DNA of 64,000 nucleotides from Pseudomonas argentinensis (GCF_001839655.2 NZ_CP056087.1:186001-250000); one strand, 5' to 3'; counted from the first letter of the stretch, positions 20,162 to 30,460 are shown. Translations and numbers: made by a program. Notes: generated from the sequence alone by a model not told the origin.

Positions 20162-21262
20162 TCAGCGACCGGACTTGATCTTGGTCCAGCTGCGGGTCAT
20201 GGCGCGCTGGGCGGCCGGCGGCAGGTCCGGGAAGGCGTACAGCTTGCCCATGGTTTCCTGCGTCGGGTATACGCCCGGGTCGTTACGAATGGCTTCGTCG
20301 ACCAGCGGCGTGGCTTTCGCGTTGCCGTTGGGGAAGTGCACTTCGTTGGTGATCTCGGCCATGATTTCCGGCTTCATCAGGAAGTTCATGAAGGCATAGG
20401 CCGACTCGACGTTTTCCGCGTCGGCGGGGATGGCCACCATGTCGAAGAAGGTACCGGCGCCTTCCTTCGGAATGTTGTAGGACACCTTGACCTTGCCACC
20501 GGCCTCTTCGGCACGGGCCTTGGCCTGGTAGACGTCACCCGAGTAACCCACGGCCACGCAGAGGTTGCCGTTGGCCAGGTCGGAGATGTACTTGGAGGAG
20601 TGGAAGTAGGTGACCGACGGACGAATCTTCAGGAACAGCGCCTCGGCTTCCTTGAGCTGCTTCGGATCGGTGCTGGTTGGATCGTAGCCCAGGTACTGCA
20701 GGGCGATCGGCAGGATCTCGGTCGGCGAGTCGAGGAACGACACGCCACAGGCCTTCAGCTTCTCGATGTTCTCGGGCTTGAACAGCAGGTCCCAGGAATC
20801 CACCGGCGCGTTGTCGCCCAGCGCGGCCTTGACCTTCTCGGGGTTGAAGCCGATGCCGATCGAGCCCCACATGTACGGGAAGGCGTATTGGTTGCCCGGG
20901 TCGCTGACCTCGACGGTTTTCAGCAGGTTCTTGTCCAGGTTCTCCCAGTTCGGCAGCTTGGACTTGTCCAGCGGCTGATAGACCTTGGCCTTGATGTGCT
21001 TGGCCAGGAAGTTGTTGGACGGCACCACGATGTCGTAGCCGGACTTGCCGGCGAACAGCTTGGCTTCCAGGGTTTCGTTGGAGTCGAAGACGTCATAGGT
21101 GACCTTGATACCGGTCTCCTTGGTGAACTTGGCCACGGTATCCGCGGCGATGTAGTCCGACCAGTTGTAGACGTTCAATACCTTGCCATCTGCCTGCGCC
21201 ATACCGGCCACGGCGCCGGCCAGCGTCACCGCCAGCAGAGTCTTGCCGAAAGTCTTGATCAT
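20162..21262 (-). CDS. spuD: Polyamine-binding periplasmic protein SpuD-like
   Basis: 366 residues with a signal peptide ending near GMAQA-DG. Ligand-site regions are conserved with PotF/Spu[37 protein letters not shown] and FFDMVAIP. It captures putrescine (as SpuD) or other diamines in the periplasm and delivers them to SpuFGH. It follows spuC in the operon. Confidence 0.92.
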   Translation of the reverse strand: MIKTFGKTLLAVTLAGAVAGMAQADGKVLNVYNWSDYIAADTVAKFTKETGIKVTYDVFDSNETLEAKLFAGKSGYDIVVPSNNFLAKHIKAKVYQPLDKSKLPNWENLDKNLLKTVEVSDPGNQYAFPYMWGSIGIGFNPEKVKAALGDNAPVDSWDLLFKPENIEKLKACGVSFLDSPTEILPIALQYLGYDPTSTDPKQLKEAEALFLKIRPSVTYFHSSKYISDLANGNLCVAVGYSGDVYQAKARAEEAGGKVKVSYNIPKEGAGTFFDMVAIPADAENVESAYAFMNFLMKPEIMAEITNEVHFPNGNAKATPLVDEAIRNDPGVYPTQETMGKLYAFPDLPPAAQRAMTRSWTKIKSGR

Positions 21263-21428
21263 GCGGTTCAGCTCCCTTATGTGAGGTCGATTAACCGGGC
21301 CGCCGTTCTACGCGGCGGGACCCGTTTTTTGGCCGGCAAGTCTGGCGATAACAGCCCCATCGCTCAAGCCCTGACAGGCAATTGATTACACCCGACTGTC
21401 GCTGCATTCGAAACGCGTCGCAACGCCG

Positions 21429-22802
21429 TCAGGCCAGTAAAGCACGGGCGGTGAGATCCAGGCATTTACGGGCCTTTTCCACCAGCTCGTCGATCTCGCT
21501 CTTGCTGATCACCAGCGGCGGCGAAATGATCATGGTGTCGCCCACGGCGCGCATGATCAGACCGTTCTCGAAGCAATGACCGCGGCAGATCATGCCCACC
21601 GCCTTGTCGCTCGGATAACGCGCGCGGGTCGCCTTGTCCTTCACCAGTTCGATGGCGCCCAGCATGCCCACGCCGCGCACCTCGCCGACCAATGGATGAT
21701 CGGCCAGCTCGCGCAGTCGTTTCTGCAAATACGGTGCCGTTTCTTCTCTGACCCGCTCGATGATTTTTTCTTCGCGCAGAATTCGAATGTTCTCCAGCGC
21801 CACCGCCGCCGCCACCGGATGCCCGGAATAGGTGAAGCCGTGGTTGAAGTCGCCACCCTCGTTGAGCACCTGGACGATCTCGTCACGCACCACCAGCCCA
21901 CCCATCGGCACGTAGCCGGAGGTCAGGCCCTTGGCAATGGTCATCATGTCCGGCGTGTTGCCGTAGTAATCGCTGCCGAACCACTCACCGGTACGGCCGA
22001 AACCGCAGATCACCTCGTCGGCGACGAAGAGGATGTCGTACTTGGCGAGAATCTCGCGCACCCGCGGCCAGTAACTGTCCGGGGGAATGATCACCCCGCC
22101 GGCGCCCTGGATCGGCTCGGCCAGGAAGGCCGCGACGTTGTCTTCGCCGACCTCGAGAATCTTCTTCTCCAGCTCGTCGGCGGCCCAGATGCCGAAGGCT
22201 TCCGGGGCCATGTCGCCGCCCTCGCCGAACCAGTACGGCTGGGCGATGTGCACGATGCCCGGGATTGGCAGGTCGCCCTGCTCGTGCATGCCCTTCATGC
22301 CGCCCAGGCTGGCGCCGGCGACGGTGGAGCCGTGATAGCCGTTCTCGCGGGCGATCACCACCTTCTTCGCCGGTTTGCCCTTGAGGGCCCAGTAGTGGCG
22401 GACCATGCGCAGCATGGTGTCGTTGCCTTCCGAGCCCGAGCCGGTGAAGAACACATGGTTCATGCCGGCCGGGGTCACCTCGGCGAGCGCCTTGGCCAGC
22501 TCCAGCACCGGCGGGTGGGCGGTCTGGAAGAAGGTGTTGTAGAACGGCAGCTCGCGCATCTGCTTGCTGGCCGCCTCGACCAGTTCTTCACGGCCATAAC
22601 CAACGGCCAGGCACCAGAGCCCGGCCATGCCATCGAGGATCTTGTTGCCTTCGCTGTCCCACAGGTGCACGCCTTCGCCCCGGGTGATGATGCGCGGGCC
22701 CTTCTCGGCCAGTTGCTTGAAGTCACTGAAAGGCGCCAGGTGGTGGTCGCGGCTCATGGCCTGCCATTGCTGGGTCTTCGCATTGTTTGCCGTCATGTTC
22801 AC
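21429..22802 (-). CDS. spuC: Polyamine:pyruvate aminotransferase SpuC
   Basis: 457 residues, class III PLP aminotransferase. The PLP lysine is K291 ([15 protein letters not shown]), with the upstream [13 protein letters not shown] and TGSGSEGND motifs. In P. aeruginosa SpuC converts putrescine and pyruvate to 4-aminobutyraldehyde and alanine, and related enzymes accept cadaverine and spermidine. It lies between the synthetase spuB and the transporter genes, so degradation and uptake are in one operon. Confidence 0.94.
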   Translation of the reverse strand: MNMTANNAKTQQWQAMSRDHHLAPFSDFKQLAEKGPRIITRGEGVHLWDSEGNKILDGMAGLWCLAVGYGREELVEAASKQMRELPFYNTFFQTAHPPVLELAKALAEVTPAGMNHVFFTGSGSEGNDTMLRMVRHYWALKGKPAKKVVIARENGYHGSTVAGASLGGMKGMHEQGDLPIPGIVHIAQPYWFGEGGDMAPEAFGIWAADELEKKILEVGEDNVAAFLAEPIQGAGGVIIPPDSYWPRVREILAKYDILFVADEVICGFGRTGEWFGSDYYGNTPDMMTIAKGLTSGYVPMGGLVVRDEIVQVLNEGGDFNHGFTYSGHPVAAAVALENIRILREEKIIERVREETAPYLQKRLRELADHPLVGEVRGVGMLGAIELVKDKATRARYPSDKAVGMICRGHCFENGLIMRAVGDTMIISPPLVISKSEIDELVEKARKCLDLTARALLA

Positions 22803-22850
22803 CTCTTATGAATGCGGGGCCGTGCGGATCACGCGCCGGCCCCGGCTGGA

Positions 22851-24209
22851 TCAGACCGAGAGCAGCAGGAACTCGCGTTCCCAGGAGCTGATCACCCGCT
22901 TGAAGTTTTCGTGTTCGGCGCGTTTGACCGCCACATAACCGCTGACGAACTTGTGGCCCAGGTACTGCTCGACTACCTGGCAGGTTTCCATGCGCTCCAG
23001 GGCCGCCTCCAGGGTCAGTGGCAGGCGCAGGTTGCGGCGCTCGTAGCCACGGCCCACCACCGGTGCGCTCGGCTCGATGCCTTCGACCATGCCGATATAG
23101 CCGCACAGCAGGCTGGCCGCCAGGGCCAGGTAGGGGTTGGCGTCGGCACCGGCCAGGCGGTTTTCCACCCTGCGGTTCTGCGGCGTGGCATCCGGCACGC
23201 GCAGGCCAACGGTACGGTTCTCCTCGCCCCACTCGACGTTCACCGGTGCCGAGGTATCGGGCAGGAAGCGGCGGAACGAGTTGACGTTGGGCGCGAACAG
23301 CGGCAGCACTTCGGGAATGTATTTCTGCAGGCCGCCGATGTGGTGCATGAACAGCTGGCTCATCGAACCGTCTTCGTTGGAGAAGATGTTCTTGCCGGTC
23401 TTCAGGTCGATGATGCTCTGGTGCAGGTGCATGGCGCTGCCCGGCTCATCGGTGATCGGCTTGGCCATGAAGGTCGCCGCCACGTCGTGCTTGAGCGCCG
23501 CTTCGCGCATGGTGCGCTTGAACACCAGGATCTGGTCGGCCAGGTGCAGGGCCTCGCCGTGACGGAAGTTGATCTCCATCTGCGCCGGGCCTTCCTCATG
23601 GATCAGGGTGTCCAGGTCCAGGCCCTGCAGCTCGCACCAGTCGTACATGTCCTCGAACAGCGGATCGAATTCGTTGGCCGCGTCGATCGAGAAGCTCTGC
23701 CGGCCGGTTTCCGGGCGCCCGGAGCGGCCCATCGGCGCCACCAGGGGGAAGTCCGGGTCGCTGTTGCGCTTGGTCAGGTAGAACTCCATCTCCGGCGCCA
23801 CGATCGGCTGCCAGCCCTTGTCGGTATAGAGGCGCAGCACTTTCTTGAGAATGTTGCGCGGCGACAGCTCGATAGGATTGCCCTGCTTGTCGTAGGTGTC
23901 GTGGATCACCTGGGCGGTGGGCTCGATGGCCCAGGGAACGATGAACACGGCGTTCTCGTCCGGCCGGCAGAACATGTCGATATCGGCCGGGTCGAGCAGG
24001 TCGTAATACACATCGTCCTCGACATAGTCGCCGGTGACGGTCTGCAGCAATACGCTCTCGGGCAGGCGCATGCCTTTTTCGTCGAGGAACTTGTTGGTCG
24101 GCGAGATCTTGCCCCGGGCAATCCCCGTCAGGTCGCTGACCAGACATTCGACTTCGGTGATCTTGCGTTCTTTCAACCAGCTGGAGAGCTGGTCCAATTT
24201 GGTGCTCAT
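22851..24209 (-). CDS. spuB: Glutamine-synthetase-family glutamylpolyamine synthetase SpuB-like
   Basis: 452 residues. Metal/ATP-site motifs of the GS fold are kept (PEMEFYL, GPAQMEINF, GSAMHLHQS, NRLAGADANPYL), and it lacks the adenylylation region of housekeeping GlnA. It belongs to the PuuA/PauA group that ligates glutamate to putrescine or other polyamines as the first step of their degradation. It heads the minus-strand spu operon and is divergent from a second synthetase gene across an 808-bp gap. Confidence 0.9.
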   Translation of the reverse strand: MSTKLDQLSSWLKERKITEVECLVSDLTGIARGKISPTNKFLDEKGMRLPESVLLQTVTGDYVEDDVYYDLLDPADIDMFCRPDENAVFIVPWAIEPTAQVIHDTYDKQGNPIELSPRNILKKVLRLYTDKGWQPIVAPEMEFYLTKRNSDPDFPLVAPMGRSGRPETGRQSFSIDAANEFDPLFEDMYDWCELQGLDLDTLIHEEGPAQMEINFRHGEALHLADQILVFKRTMREAALKHDVAATFMAKPITDEPGSAMHLHQSIIDLKTGKNIFSNEDGSMSQLFMHHIGGLQKYIPEVLPLFAPNVNSFRRFLPDTSAPVNVEWGEENRTVGLRVPDATPQNRRVENRLAGADANPYLALAASLLCGYIGMVEGIEPSAPVVGRGYERRNLRLPLTLEAALERMETCQVVEQYLGHKFVSGYVAVKRAEHENFKRVISSWEREFLLLSV

Positions 24210-25017
24210 AGAGACCTCAGGTTTTTTGAAACCGGCATCCTCGGCCGGCTCGACATGCCCCGACTCTGACGGCGGGCCTGATTGCCAGCCGCCAGCGCAC
24301 GGGATAATCCAGGGTGTTCACGTCATGGCGGGCAGCCGTCTGATGGCCCCCGGCGCCTACCTGCAGGTAGCGGCGTCTCACCACATCGCCACGACTGTAA
24401 CCGACCTTTGTTGCGCTCGACAGCGCCAGGTGCCATTGCAAAGCGCGCGCCGTCCCCGCCGGGCGTCGCTGGACCACGATCAATCGGGTATGCACTAGCG
24501 AACGGGACAGATGCACGAAGCCGCCCCGGTCGACAGCACAGCATAGACACGGAGAGCAAAAGGAAGCTGACGGGGTGTGCAGATTTTCGAGCGAATCGGC
24601 GGTCTGGCGTGGCCGCGACGAAACGCCGTGGGAAGCAATGCGGGATAACCGCACGCAAGGCTGGCCTGGCCTTTGCCATAGCTGGCAATGCCGCGAACCA
24701 TGTGGGACTGGCAATGACGCCGGACAGCGACACGCAGCTCATGCAACACCCGTATTGTTGGATTATCTGGGGTTTCACCGAGCTTAGTCTTGTTCGTTTT
24801 TTTACACAACCGGTTCGTGTCGGCTCGTGGAAGTCGGCCATCGAAGCCTAAAACGGTGCAGCGCTTTTTTGCAGAAATGCCCTGAAACGCCCTAAAAATG
24901 GCCACCACGCCCTCGATTGGGGCAGTATCAGGCTGCCTTGACAGCATCTGGCGTTTGGGATTGACTCGCGGTGTGTCAGCAGTTGATTGATATTTTTAAC
25001 AACATAGGTGTTGCATC
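24210..25017. other. 808-bp gap between the divergent synthetase genes
   Basis: Lower GC in its right half; carries the divergent control regions of spuB (minus) and spuI (plus). Its open frames are not conserved in appearance. In PAO1 spuA (a class I glutamine amidotransferase) lies between spuI and spuB; no trace of it is seen here. Confidence 0.6.
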
Positions 25018-26397
25018 ATGTCGGTACCCCCGCGTGCCGTTCAGCTCAATGAAGCGAACGCGTTCCTCAAGGAACATCCTGAGGTTCAGTTCGTCGACCT
25101 TCTGATTGCAGATATGAATGGCGTCGTGCGCGGCAAGCGCATCGAACGTGCCAGCCTCCACAAGGTGTACGAAAAAGGCATCAACCTGCCCGCTTCGCTG
25201 TTCGCCCTGGACATCAACGGCGCCACCGTCGAGAGCACAGGCCTGGGCCTGGATATCGGCGACGCCGACCGTATCTGCTTCCCCATCCCCGATACCCTGT
25301 GCAAGGAGCCCTGGCAGAAGCGCCCGACCGCGCAACTGCTGATGACCATGCACGAACTGGACGGCAGCCCCTTCTTTGCCGACCCACGAGAGGTATTGCG
25401 TCAGGTGGTACAGAAGTTCGACGAACTCGGCCTGACCATCTGTGCGGCCTTCGAACTCGAGTTCTACCTGATCGACCAGGAGAACGTGAATGGCCGTCCG
25501 CAACCGCCGCGCTCGCCGATCTCCGGCAAGCGCCCGCATTCCACCCAGGTCTATCTGATCGACGACCTCGACGAGTACGTCGACTGCCTGCAGGACATGC
25601 TCGAAGCCGCCAAGGAACAGGCGCTGCCGGCCGACGCCATCGTCAAGGAAAGTGCGCCTGCGCAGTTCGAGGTCAACCTGCACCACACCAAGGATGCGCT
25701 CAAGGCCTGCGACCATGCGCTGCTGCTCAAGCGCCTGATCAAGAACATCGCCTACGACCATGAAATGGATTCCACCTTCATGGCCAAGCCCTACCCGGGC
25801 CAGGCGGGCAACGGTCTGCACGTGCATATCTCGCTGCTCGACAAGAAGACCGGGCAGAACATCTTCGCCACCGACGATCCGGAGCAGCACGCGCCGCTGC
25901 GCCATGCCATCGCCGGGATCCTCGACACCATGCCGGCGTCGATGGCCTTCCTGTGTCCGAACGTCAACTCCTACCGCCGTTTCGGCGCGCAGTTCTACGT
26001 ACCCAATGCGCCGAGCTGGGGCCTGGACAACCGCACCGTGGCGGTACGCGTGCCGACCGGCAGCAGCGATGCGATCCGCATCGAACACCGCGTGGCCGGT
26101 GCCGATGCCAACCCGTACCTGATGATGGCGGCTATCCTCGCCGGTATTCACCACGGCCTGACCAACAGGCTGGATCCGGGTGAGCCCATCGAGGGCAACT
26201 CCTACGAGCAGCTCGAGCAGAGCCTGCCGAACAACCTGCGCGATGCCCTGCGTGAGCTGGACGACAGCGAGGTGCTCAACAAGTACATCAGCCCGGATTA
26301 CATCGACATCTTCGTGGCCTGCAAGGAAGCCGAGCTGCAGGAGTTCGAGACCACCATCTCCGACCTCGAGTACAACTGGTACCTGCACACCGTGTAA
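25018..26397 (+). CDS. spuI: Glutamine-synthetase-family glutamylpolyamine synthetase SpuI-like
   Basis: 459 residues. GS-fold motifs FELEFYLID, APAQFEVNLHH, GNGLHVHISL and EHRVAGADANPYL are complete. It is clearly different from SpuB but of the same PuuA-like class, and PAO1 keeps a synthetase (spuI) in this place. AGGTG lies eight bases before the ATG. Divergent from spuB and upstream of an extra polyamine-binding protein, so it probably glutamylates a polyamine. Confidence 0.9.
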   Translation: MSVPPRAVQLNEANAFLKEHPEVQFVDLLIADMNGVVRGKRIERASLHKVYEKGINLPASLFALDINGATVESTGLGLDIGDADRICFPIPDTLCKEPWQKRPTAQLLMTMHELDGSPFFADPREVLRQVVQKFDELGLTICAAFELEFYLIDQENVNGRPQPPRSPISGKRPHSTQVYLIDDLDEYVDCLQDMLEAAKEQALPADAIVKESAPAQFEVNLHHTKDALKACDHALLLKRLIKNIAYDHEMDSTFMAKPYPGQAGNGLHVHISLLDKKTGQNIFATDDPEQHAPLRHAIAGILDTMPASMAFLCPNVNSYRRFGAQFYVPNAPSWGLDNRTVAVRVPTGSSDAIRIEHRVAGADANPYLMMAAILAGIHHGLTNRLDPGEPIEGNSYEQLEQSLPNNLRDALRELDDSEVLNKYISPDYIDIFVACKEAELQEFETTISDLEYNWYLHTV

Positions 26398-26403
26398 CCC
26401 CTG

Positions 26404-26428
26404 AAACGCCGGCATTAGCCGGCGTTTT
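26404..26428 (+). terminator. Terminator after spuI
   Basis: AAACGCCGGC-ATTA-GCCGGCGTTTT, a perfect 10-bp stem with a short T-run. Confidence 0.85.
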
Positions 26429-26497
26429 CACAGGCGAGGCCGGCAGGCTGCGCCTGACGCACCACCAATTGTCCCCATTGCTATCAGGATGATCGCC

Positions 26498-27559
26498 ATG
26501 ATCCGACGTCTCGCCCTTCTGCTAGCTCTCGCCCCGGCCTCGGCAATGACTGCCGCCAGCGACGGCATCCGGGTCTACAACTGGAATGACTACATCGCTC
26601 CCGAGGTGCTGGAACGCTTCCAGAACGAAACCGGGATCACGGTCGACTACCACACCTTCAGCACAGCCGAAGAACTCGACGCGGTGATGGCCAGCGGCGA
26701 GCCCATCGACATCGCAGTGGTCTCGCACAATACGCTGCCTCAGCTGATCAGCGACGGCAAATTGCAACCTCTGGATTTGCCGCAGCTGAGCAATCGCGCG
26801 CACCTGGATCAGGATCTGCTGAAAAAGCTCGCCGCCGTCGATGCCGGTAACCGCCATGCCGTTCCGTACCTGTGGGGTGCGGTCGGTCTGGCGATCAACC
26901 GGCCCAAGGCGGAAGCGGCCTACGGCGGGCCGCTGCCGCAAAGCTGGAGCCTGTTCTTCGACCCGGCCCAGAGCGCGCGCCTGGCGAGTTGCGGCATCAG
27001 CTCCCTGGATGCGCCGGCGGAGGTGCTGTCGGTGCTGTTCAACTACCAGGGGCGCAGCCTGGCACGCGCCGCTCCGGCGCGGATCAAGCGCGCAGGCGAG
27101 TTGCTGACGCAGGTGCGACCGAACCTGCGCTATGTGGACAGCGAGCGCTACATCGACGACCTCGACAATGGCCGCCTGTGCATGGCGCTCGCCTGGGTGG
27201 GTGACGCCCTGAGCGCTGCCAGAAAGGGCCAGCCGGTGACCTTCGTGATCCCTGACGAGGGCTCGGTGTTGTTCATCGACAGCCTGGTGATTCCCAGCAG
27301 CGCAGCCCGCGCGGACCTGGCCCATCGCCTTATCGACTACCTGATGCAACCCGAGGTGGCGGCCCAGATCACCGGTGAGACGCTGTATCCCAGTGGCAAT
27401 GCCGACGCCAGGCAGTTTCTCGACAGCAGCCTGAGCGGCGAGCCCGCCCTCTATCCCGACGCCGAACTGAAACGCCGGCTGCATATGCTGGAAACCCTGC
27501 CCGCCAAACAGGCCGAGGTTCGCGAAGCGGCCTGGGAGGGCTTTCGTGAGGGCGCCTGA
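26498..27559 (+). CDS. Periplasmic polyamine-binding protein (PotF-like)
   Basis: 353 residues from ATG 26498, chosen because AGGA lies eight bases upstream; ATG 26489 is in frame but overlaps that site. Signal peptide ends near TAAS-DG. It is PotF-like but more divergent than SpuD/SpuE: YNWNDYIAPEVLERF, SSLDAPAEVL, LAWVGDAL, and LFIDSLVIP keep the acidic and tryptophan positions of the ligand site. No permease or ATPase gene adjoins it, so it may serve the SpuFGH channel or act in sensing. It ends directly at the aguR start. Confidence 0.85.
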   Translation: MIRRLALLLALAPASAMTAASDGIRVYNWNDYIAPEVLERFQNETGITVDYHTFSTAEELDAVMASGEPIDIAVVSHNTLPQLISDGKLQPLDLPQLSNRAHLDQDLLKKLAAVDAGNRHAVPYLWGAVGLAINRPKAEAAYGGPLPQSWSLFFDPAQSARLASCGISSLDAPAEVLSVLFNYQGRSLARAAPARIKRAGELLTQVRPNLRYVDSERYIDDLDNGRLCMALAWVGDALSAARKGQPVTFVIPDEGSVLFIDSLVIPSSAARADLAHRLIDYLMQPEVAAQITGETLYPSGNADARQFLDSSLSGEPALYPDAELKRRLHMLETLPAKQAEVREAAWEGFREGA

Positions 27560-28183
27560 TTGACCACCCGAAAACCCCGTGCCAGCAGCCAGGCCCGTAT
27601 CGAACAGATCCTCGGTGCAGCCCGCACCCTGCTCGCCGAGCAGGGCGTGGCGGCGCTGTCGATCTACACCGTGGCCGAACGCGCAGTTATCGCCCCCTCA
27701 TCGATCTACCACTTCTTTCCCAGCGTGCCCGCCCTGCTGCAGGCGCTAACCGCCGATGTGCACCACGCCTTTCGCGCCTGCCTGCAGGAGCCCATCGATG
27801 CTGAGCGGCTGCATGGCTGGCGCGACCTCGCTCGACTCATCGAGCAGCGCATGCTGAGCATCTATGCCGGCGATGCCGCAGCCCGGCAACTGATCCTTGC
27901 CCAGCATGGTCTCGCCGAGGTGGCCCAGGCCGACCGCCAGCACGATATCGAACTCAGCCAGCAGAACCGCGCACTGTTCGACCGCTATTTCGAGCTGCCG
28001 GCCCTGCCGGAGGATATCGATGTATTTGCCCTGGCCATGGAGCTGGGTGACCGTGTCTACGCCCGCTCGATTCACCAGCACGGCGAAATCACGCCACGCT
28101 ATGCCGAGGAAGGCCTGCGAGTGTTCGAAGCCTATCTGGGACTGTACCTGCCACCCTTCCTGCGCAAACGCGCAGCGCCTTGA
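27560..28183 (+). CDS. aguR: TetR-family regulator AguR-like
   Basis: 207 residues, starting with TTG directly after the previous stop. The N-terminal TetR helix-turn-helix is LSIYTVAERAVIAPSSIYHFF; Val43 stands where the family has a near-invariant turn glycine (AERAGI). The C-terminal domain is ligand-binding. In P. aeruginosa AguR represses aguBA and is relieved by agmatine or N-carbamoylputrescine. Co-transcribed with the binding protein gene; aguB follows after a 238-bp gap that holds a likely promoter. Confidence 0.85.
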   Translation: MTTRKPRASSQARIEQILGAARTLLAEQGVAALSIYTVAERAVIAPSSIYHFFPSVPALLQALTADVHHAFRACLQEPIDAERLHGWRDLARLIEQRMLSIYAGDAAARQLILAQHGLAEVAQADRQHDIELSQQNRALFDRYFELPALPEDIDVFALAMELGDRVYARSIHQHGEITPRYAEEGLRVFEAYLGLYLPPFLRKRAAP

Positions 28184-28249
28184 TGGGCGCCGTATCGGTG
28201 ACACATGGTCAACTAGAGTCACCAATCCGAACGATTCACCGGGATACAA

Positions 28250-28322
28250 ATATTTATCGGTAAATTCCGCCCTTTAACAGCTATACCGCCAATGAAATCG
28301 TTTTTAAAATCGATATTTATCG
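28250..28322. promoter_or_regulatory. AT-rich control region of aguBA with direct repeats
   Basis: The 10-base sequence ATATTTATCG occurs at 28250-28259 and 28313-28322, exactly 63 bases (six helical turns) apart, in a locally AT-rich stretch upstream of aguB. It may hold operators for AguR or another regulator; inference only. Confidence 0.5.
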
Positions 28323-28421
28323 ACTATAAGACCACCCTGAAGTGGACATTCTTGTCCTCGTCCGCTTGAATCGATAGCGCTGCCGATATCGGCACTGTGA
28401 TCCATTGTCTGGAGGCTGCTC

Positions 28422-29300
28422 ATGTCTCGCACCGTCACCGTGGCGGCCACTCAAATGGCCTGCGCCACGGATACCGCGACGAACATCGCCAATGCCGAAA
28501 AGCACGTGCGCGAAGCGGCAGGCAGGGGTGCCCAGATCATCCTGCTGCAAGCGCTGTTCGAGACGCCGTATTTCTGTCAGAAACCCAACCCGGACTTCCT
28601 GCAACTGGCCACGCGGGTGGATGACAACCCGGCCATCAGGCATTTCCAGACCCTGGCCAGGGAACTGCAGGTGGTCCTGCCGATCAGCTTCTACGAACTG
28701 GCCGGGCAGGCGCGCTTCAACAGCGTGGCGGTGATCGATGCCGACGGCAGGAACCTCGGCATCTATCGCCAGAGCCATCTCCCCGATGGCGCCGGCTACC
28801 AGGAGCGGTACTGCTTCGCCCCCGGCGACAGCGGCTTCAAGGTGTGGAATACCCGCTACGCCCGAATCGGCGTCGGTATCTGCTGGGACCAGTGGTTTCC
28901 CGAATGTGCCCGTGCCATGGCCCTGCAGGGTGCCGAGGTGCTGCTCTACCCGACCGCCATCGGCAGCGAACTCGATGACGCCAGCATCCTTGCGCGCGAC
29001 CATTGGCAACGGGTGCAACAGGGCCACGCGGGCGCCAACCTGATGCCGCTGGTCGCCAGCAACCGCATCGGCGTGGAACAGCAGGACGGCTACGCCATCA
29101 GCTTCCATGGCTCATCCTTCATCGCCAACCAGTTCGGCGAGAAGGTCGAAGAACTCGGCGAGAGCGAGGCCGGCGTGCGGGTGCACAGTTTCGATCTCGC
29201 CAAGCTGGAGCAGGTGCGCAGCGCCTGGGGCACATTCCGGGATCGCCGCCCCGACCTGTATACGCCATTGACACCCCCGGATGGCACCCCTGCCTCCTGA
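28422..29300 (+). CDS. aguB: N-carbamoylputrescine amidase-like protein AguB, with catalytic-residue changes
   Basis: 292 residues, full length, nitrilase (CN-hydrolase) superfamily; best resembles AguB, which turns N-carbamoylputrescine into putrescine, CO2 and ammonia. The nucleophile Cys154 (GVGICWDQWFPE) is present, but the general-base Glu is Ala44 (LLQALFETPYF where AguB has QELFE) and the active-site Lys is Gln117 (YRQSHLPDG where AguB has YRKSHIPDG). Each can arise by one A-to-C change. Apart from these positions it looks like a normal AguB, so it may be inactive or altered. It is followed 24 bases later by aguA. Confidence 0.85.
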   Translation: MSRTVTVAATQMACATDTATNIANAEKHVREAAGRGAQIILLQALFETPYFCQKPNPDFLQLATRVDDNPAIRHFQTLARELQVVLPISFYELAGQARFNSVAVIDADGRNLGIYRQSHLPDGAGYQERYCFAPGDSGFKVWNTRYARIGVGICWDQWFPECARAMALQGAEVLLYPTAIGSELDDASILARDHWQRVQQGHAGANLMPLVASNRIGVEQQDGYAISFHGSSFIANQFGEKVEELGESEAGVRVHSFDLAKLEQVRSAWGTFRDRRPDLYTPLTPPDGTPAS

Positions 29301-29324
29301 ACCCACAGACCAACGGAGCACGCC

Positions 29325-30431
29325 ATGACCACGCTGACCTCGACACCTCGCGCCGACGGCTATCGCATGCCGGCCGAATGGGAACCCCACAGCCAGACCT
29401 GGATGGTATGGCCGGAGCGCCCGGATAACTGGCGCCTGGGCGGCAAGCCTGCGCAGCACGCCTTCACGGCGGTTGCCAGGGCGATCGCCGAGTTCGAAGC
29501 AGTGACCGTCTGCGCCTCGGCGGCACAGTACGAAAATGCCTGCGCGCACCTGCAGCACGAGCGCATCCGGGTCGTCGAAATGACCACTGACGATGCCTGG
29601 GTGCGCGACACCGGCCCGACCTTCGTGACCAACACCCAGGGCGAACTGCGCGGCGTGGACTGGGGTTTCAACGCCTGGGGCGGTTTCGACGGCGGCTTGT
29701 ACTTCCCGTGGCTGCGCGACGATCAGGTGGCCAGCAAGATCCTCAACATCGAAGGCTGCGACCGTTATCGCACCGAGGGTTTCGTGCTCGAGGGCGGCTC
29801 GATCCACGTCGACGGCGAAGGCACCCTGATCACCACCGAAGAGTGCCTGCTCAATCACAACCGCAACCCGCACCTGAGCCGCGAGCAGATAGAAGCCGTG
29901 CTGGCCGATCACCTGGCCATCGACACCGTGATCTGGCTGCCCCATGGCCTGTACAACGACGAGACCGACGGCCACGTCGACAACTTCTGCTGCTACGTGC
30001 GCCCGGGTGAAGTGCTGCTGGCCTGGACCGACGATCCGCAAGATCCCAACTACAGCCGGTGCCAGCAAGCCATGGGTGCACTGGAAAACGCCCGCGACGC
30101 CAAAGGCCGCAAGCTGACCGTACACAAGATGCCGATTCCGGGCCCGCTGCATGCCACCGAGGAAGAATGCGCCGGTGTCGACCGCGTACTCGGCAGCCAG
30201 GAGCGCAGCCCACAGGTACGTCTGGCCGGCTCCTACGTGAACTTCCTGATCGTCAACGGCGGCATCGTCGCGCCCAGCTTCGACGATCCCAAGGACCAGG
30301 AAGCCAAGGCCATTCTCGAACGCCTGTTCCCGGATCATCGCGTGGTGATGGTGCCAGGCCGGGAAATCCTGCTGGGCGGCGGCAATATCCATTGCATCAC
30401 CCAGCAGCAGCCGGTGGCGACCGCCCGCTGA
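29325..30431 (+). CDS. aguA: Agmatine deiminase
   Basis: 368 residues, the exact length of the PAO1 enzyme. Converts agmatine to N-carbamoylputrescine plus ammonia. The guanidine-modifying fold's catalytic residues are visible: Cys357 in [10 protein letters not shown], the His/Asp in GHVDNFCC, and the [12 protein letters not shown] motif. Its product is the substrate of AguB. The two form one operon, ending at the terminator near 30475. Confidence 0.95.
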   Translation: MTTLTSTPRADGYRMPAEWEPHSQTWMVWPERPDNWRLGGKPAQHAFTAVARAIAEFEAVTVCASAAQYENACAHLQHERIRVVEMTTDDAWVRDTGPTFVTNTQGELRGVDWGFNAWGGFDGGLYFPWLRDDQVASKILNIEGCDRYRTEGFVLEGGSIHVDGEGTLITTEECLLNHNRNPHLSREQIEAVLADHLAIDTVIWLPHGLYNDETDGHVDNFCCYVRPGEVLLAWTDDPQDPNYSRCQQAMGALENARDAKGRKLTVHKMPIPGPLHATEEECAGVDRVLGSQERSPQVRLAGSYVNFLIVNGGIVAPSFDDPKDQEAKAILERLFPDHRVVMVPGREILLGGGNIHCITQQQPVATAR

Positions 30432-30460
30432 CCGCAGCGCCCTGCAGATGTGCAGAAAAA

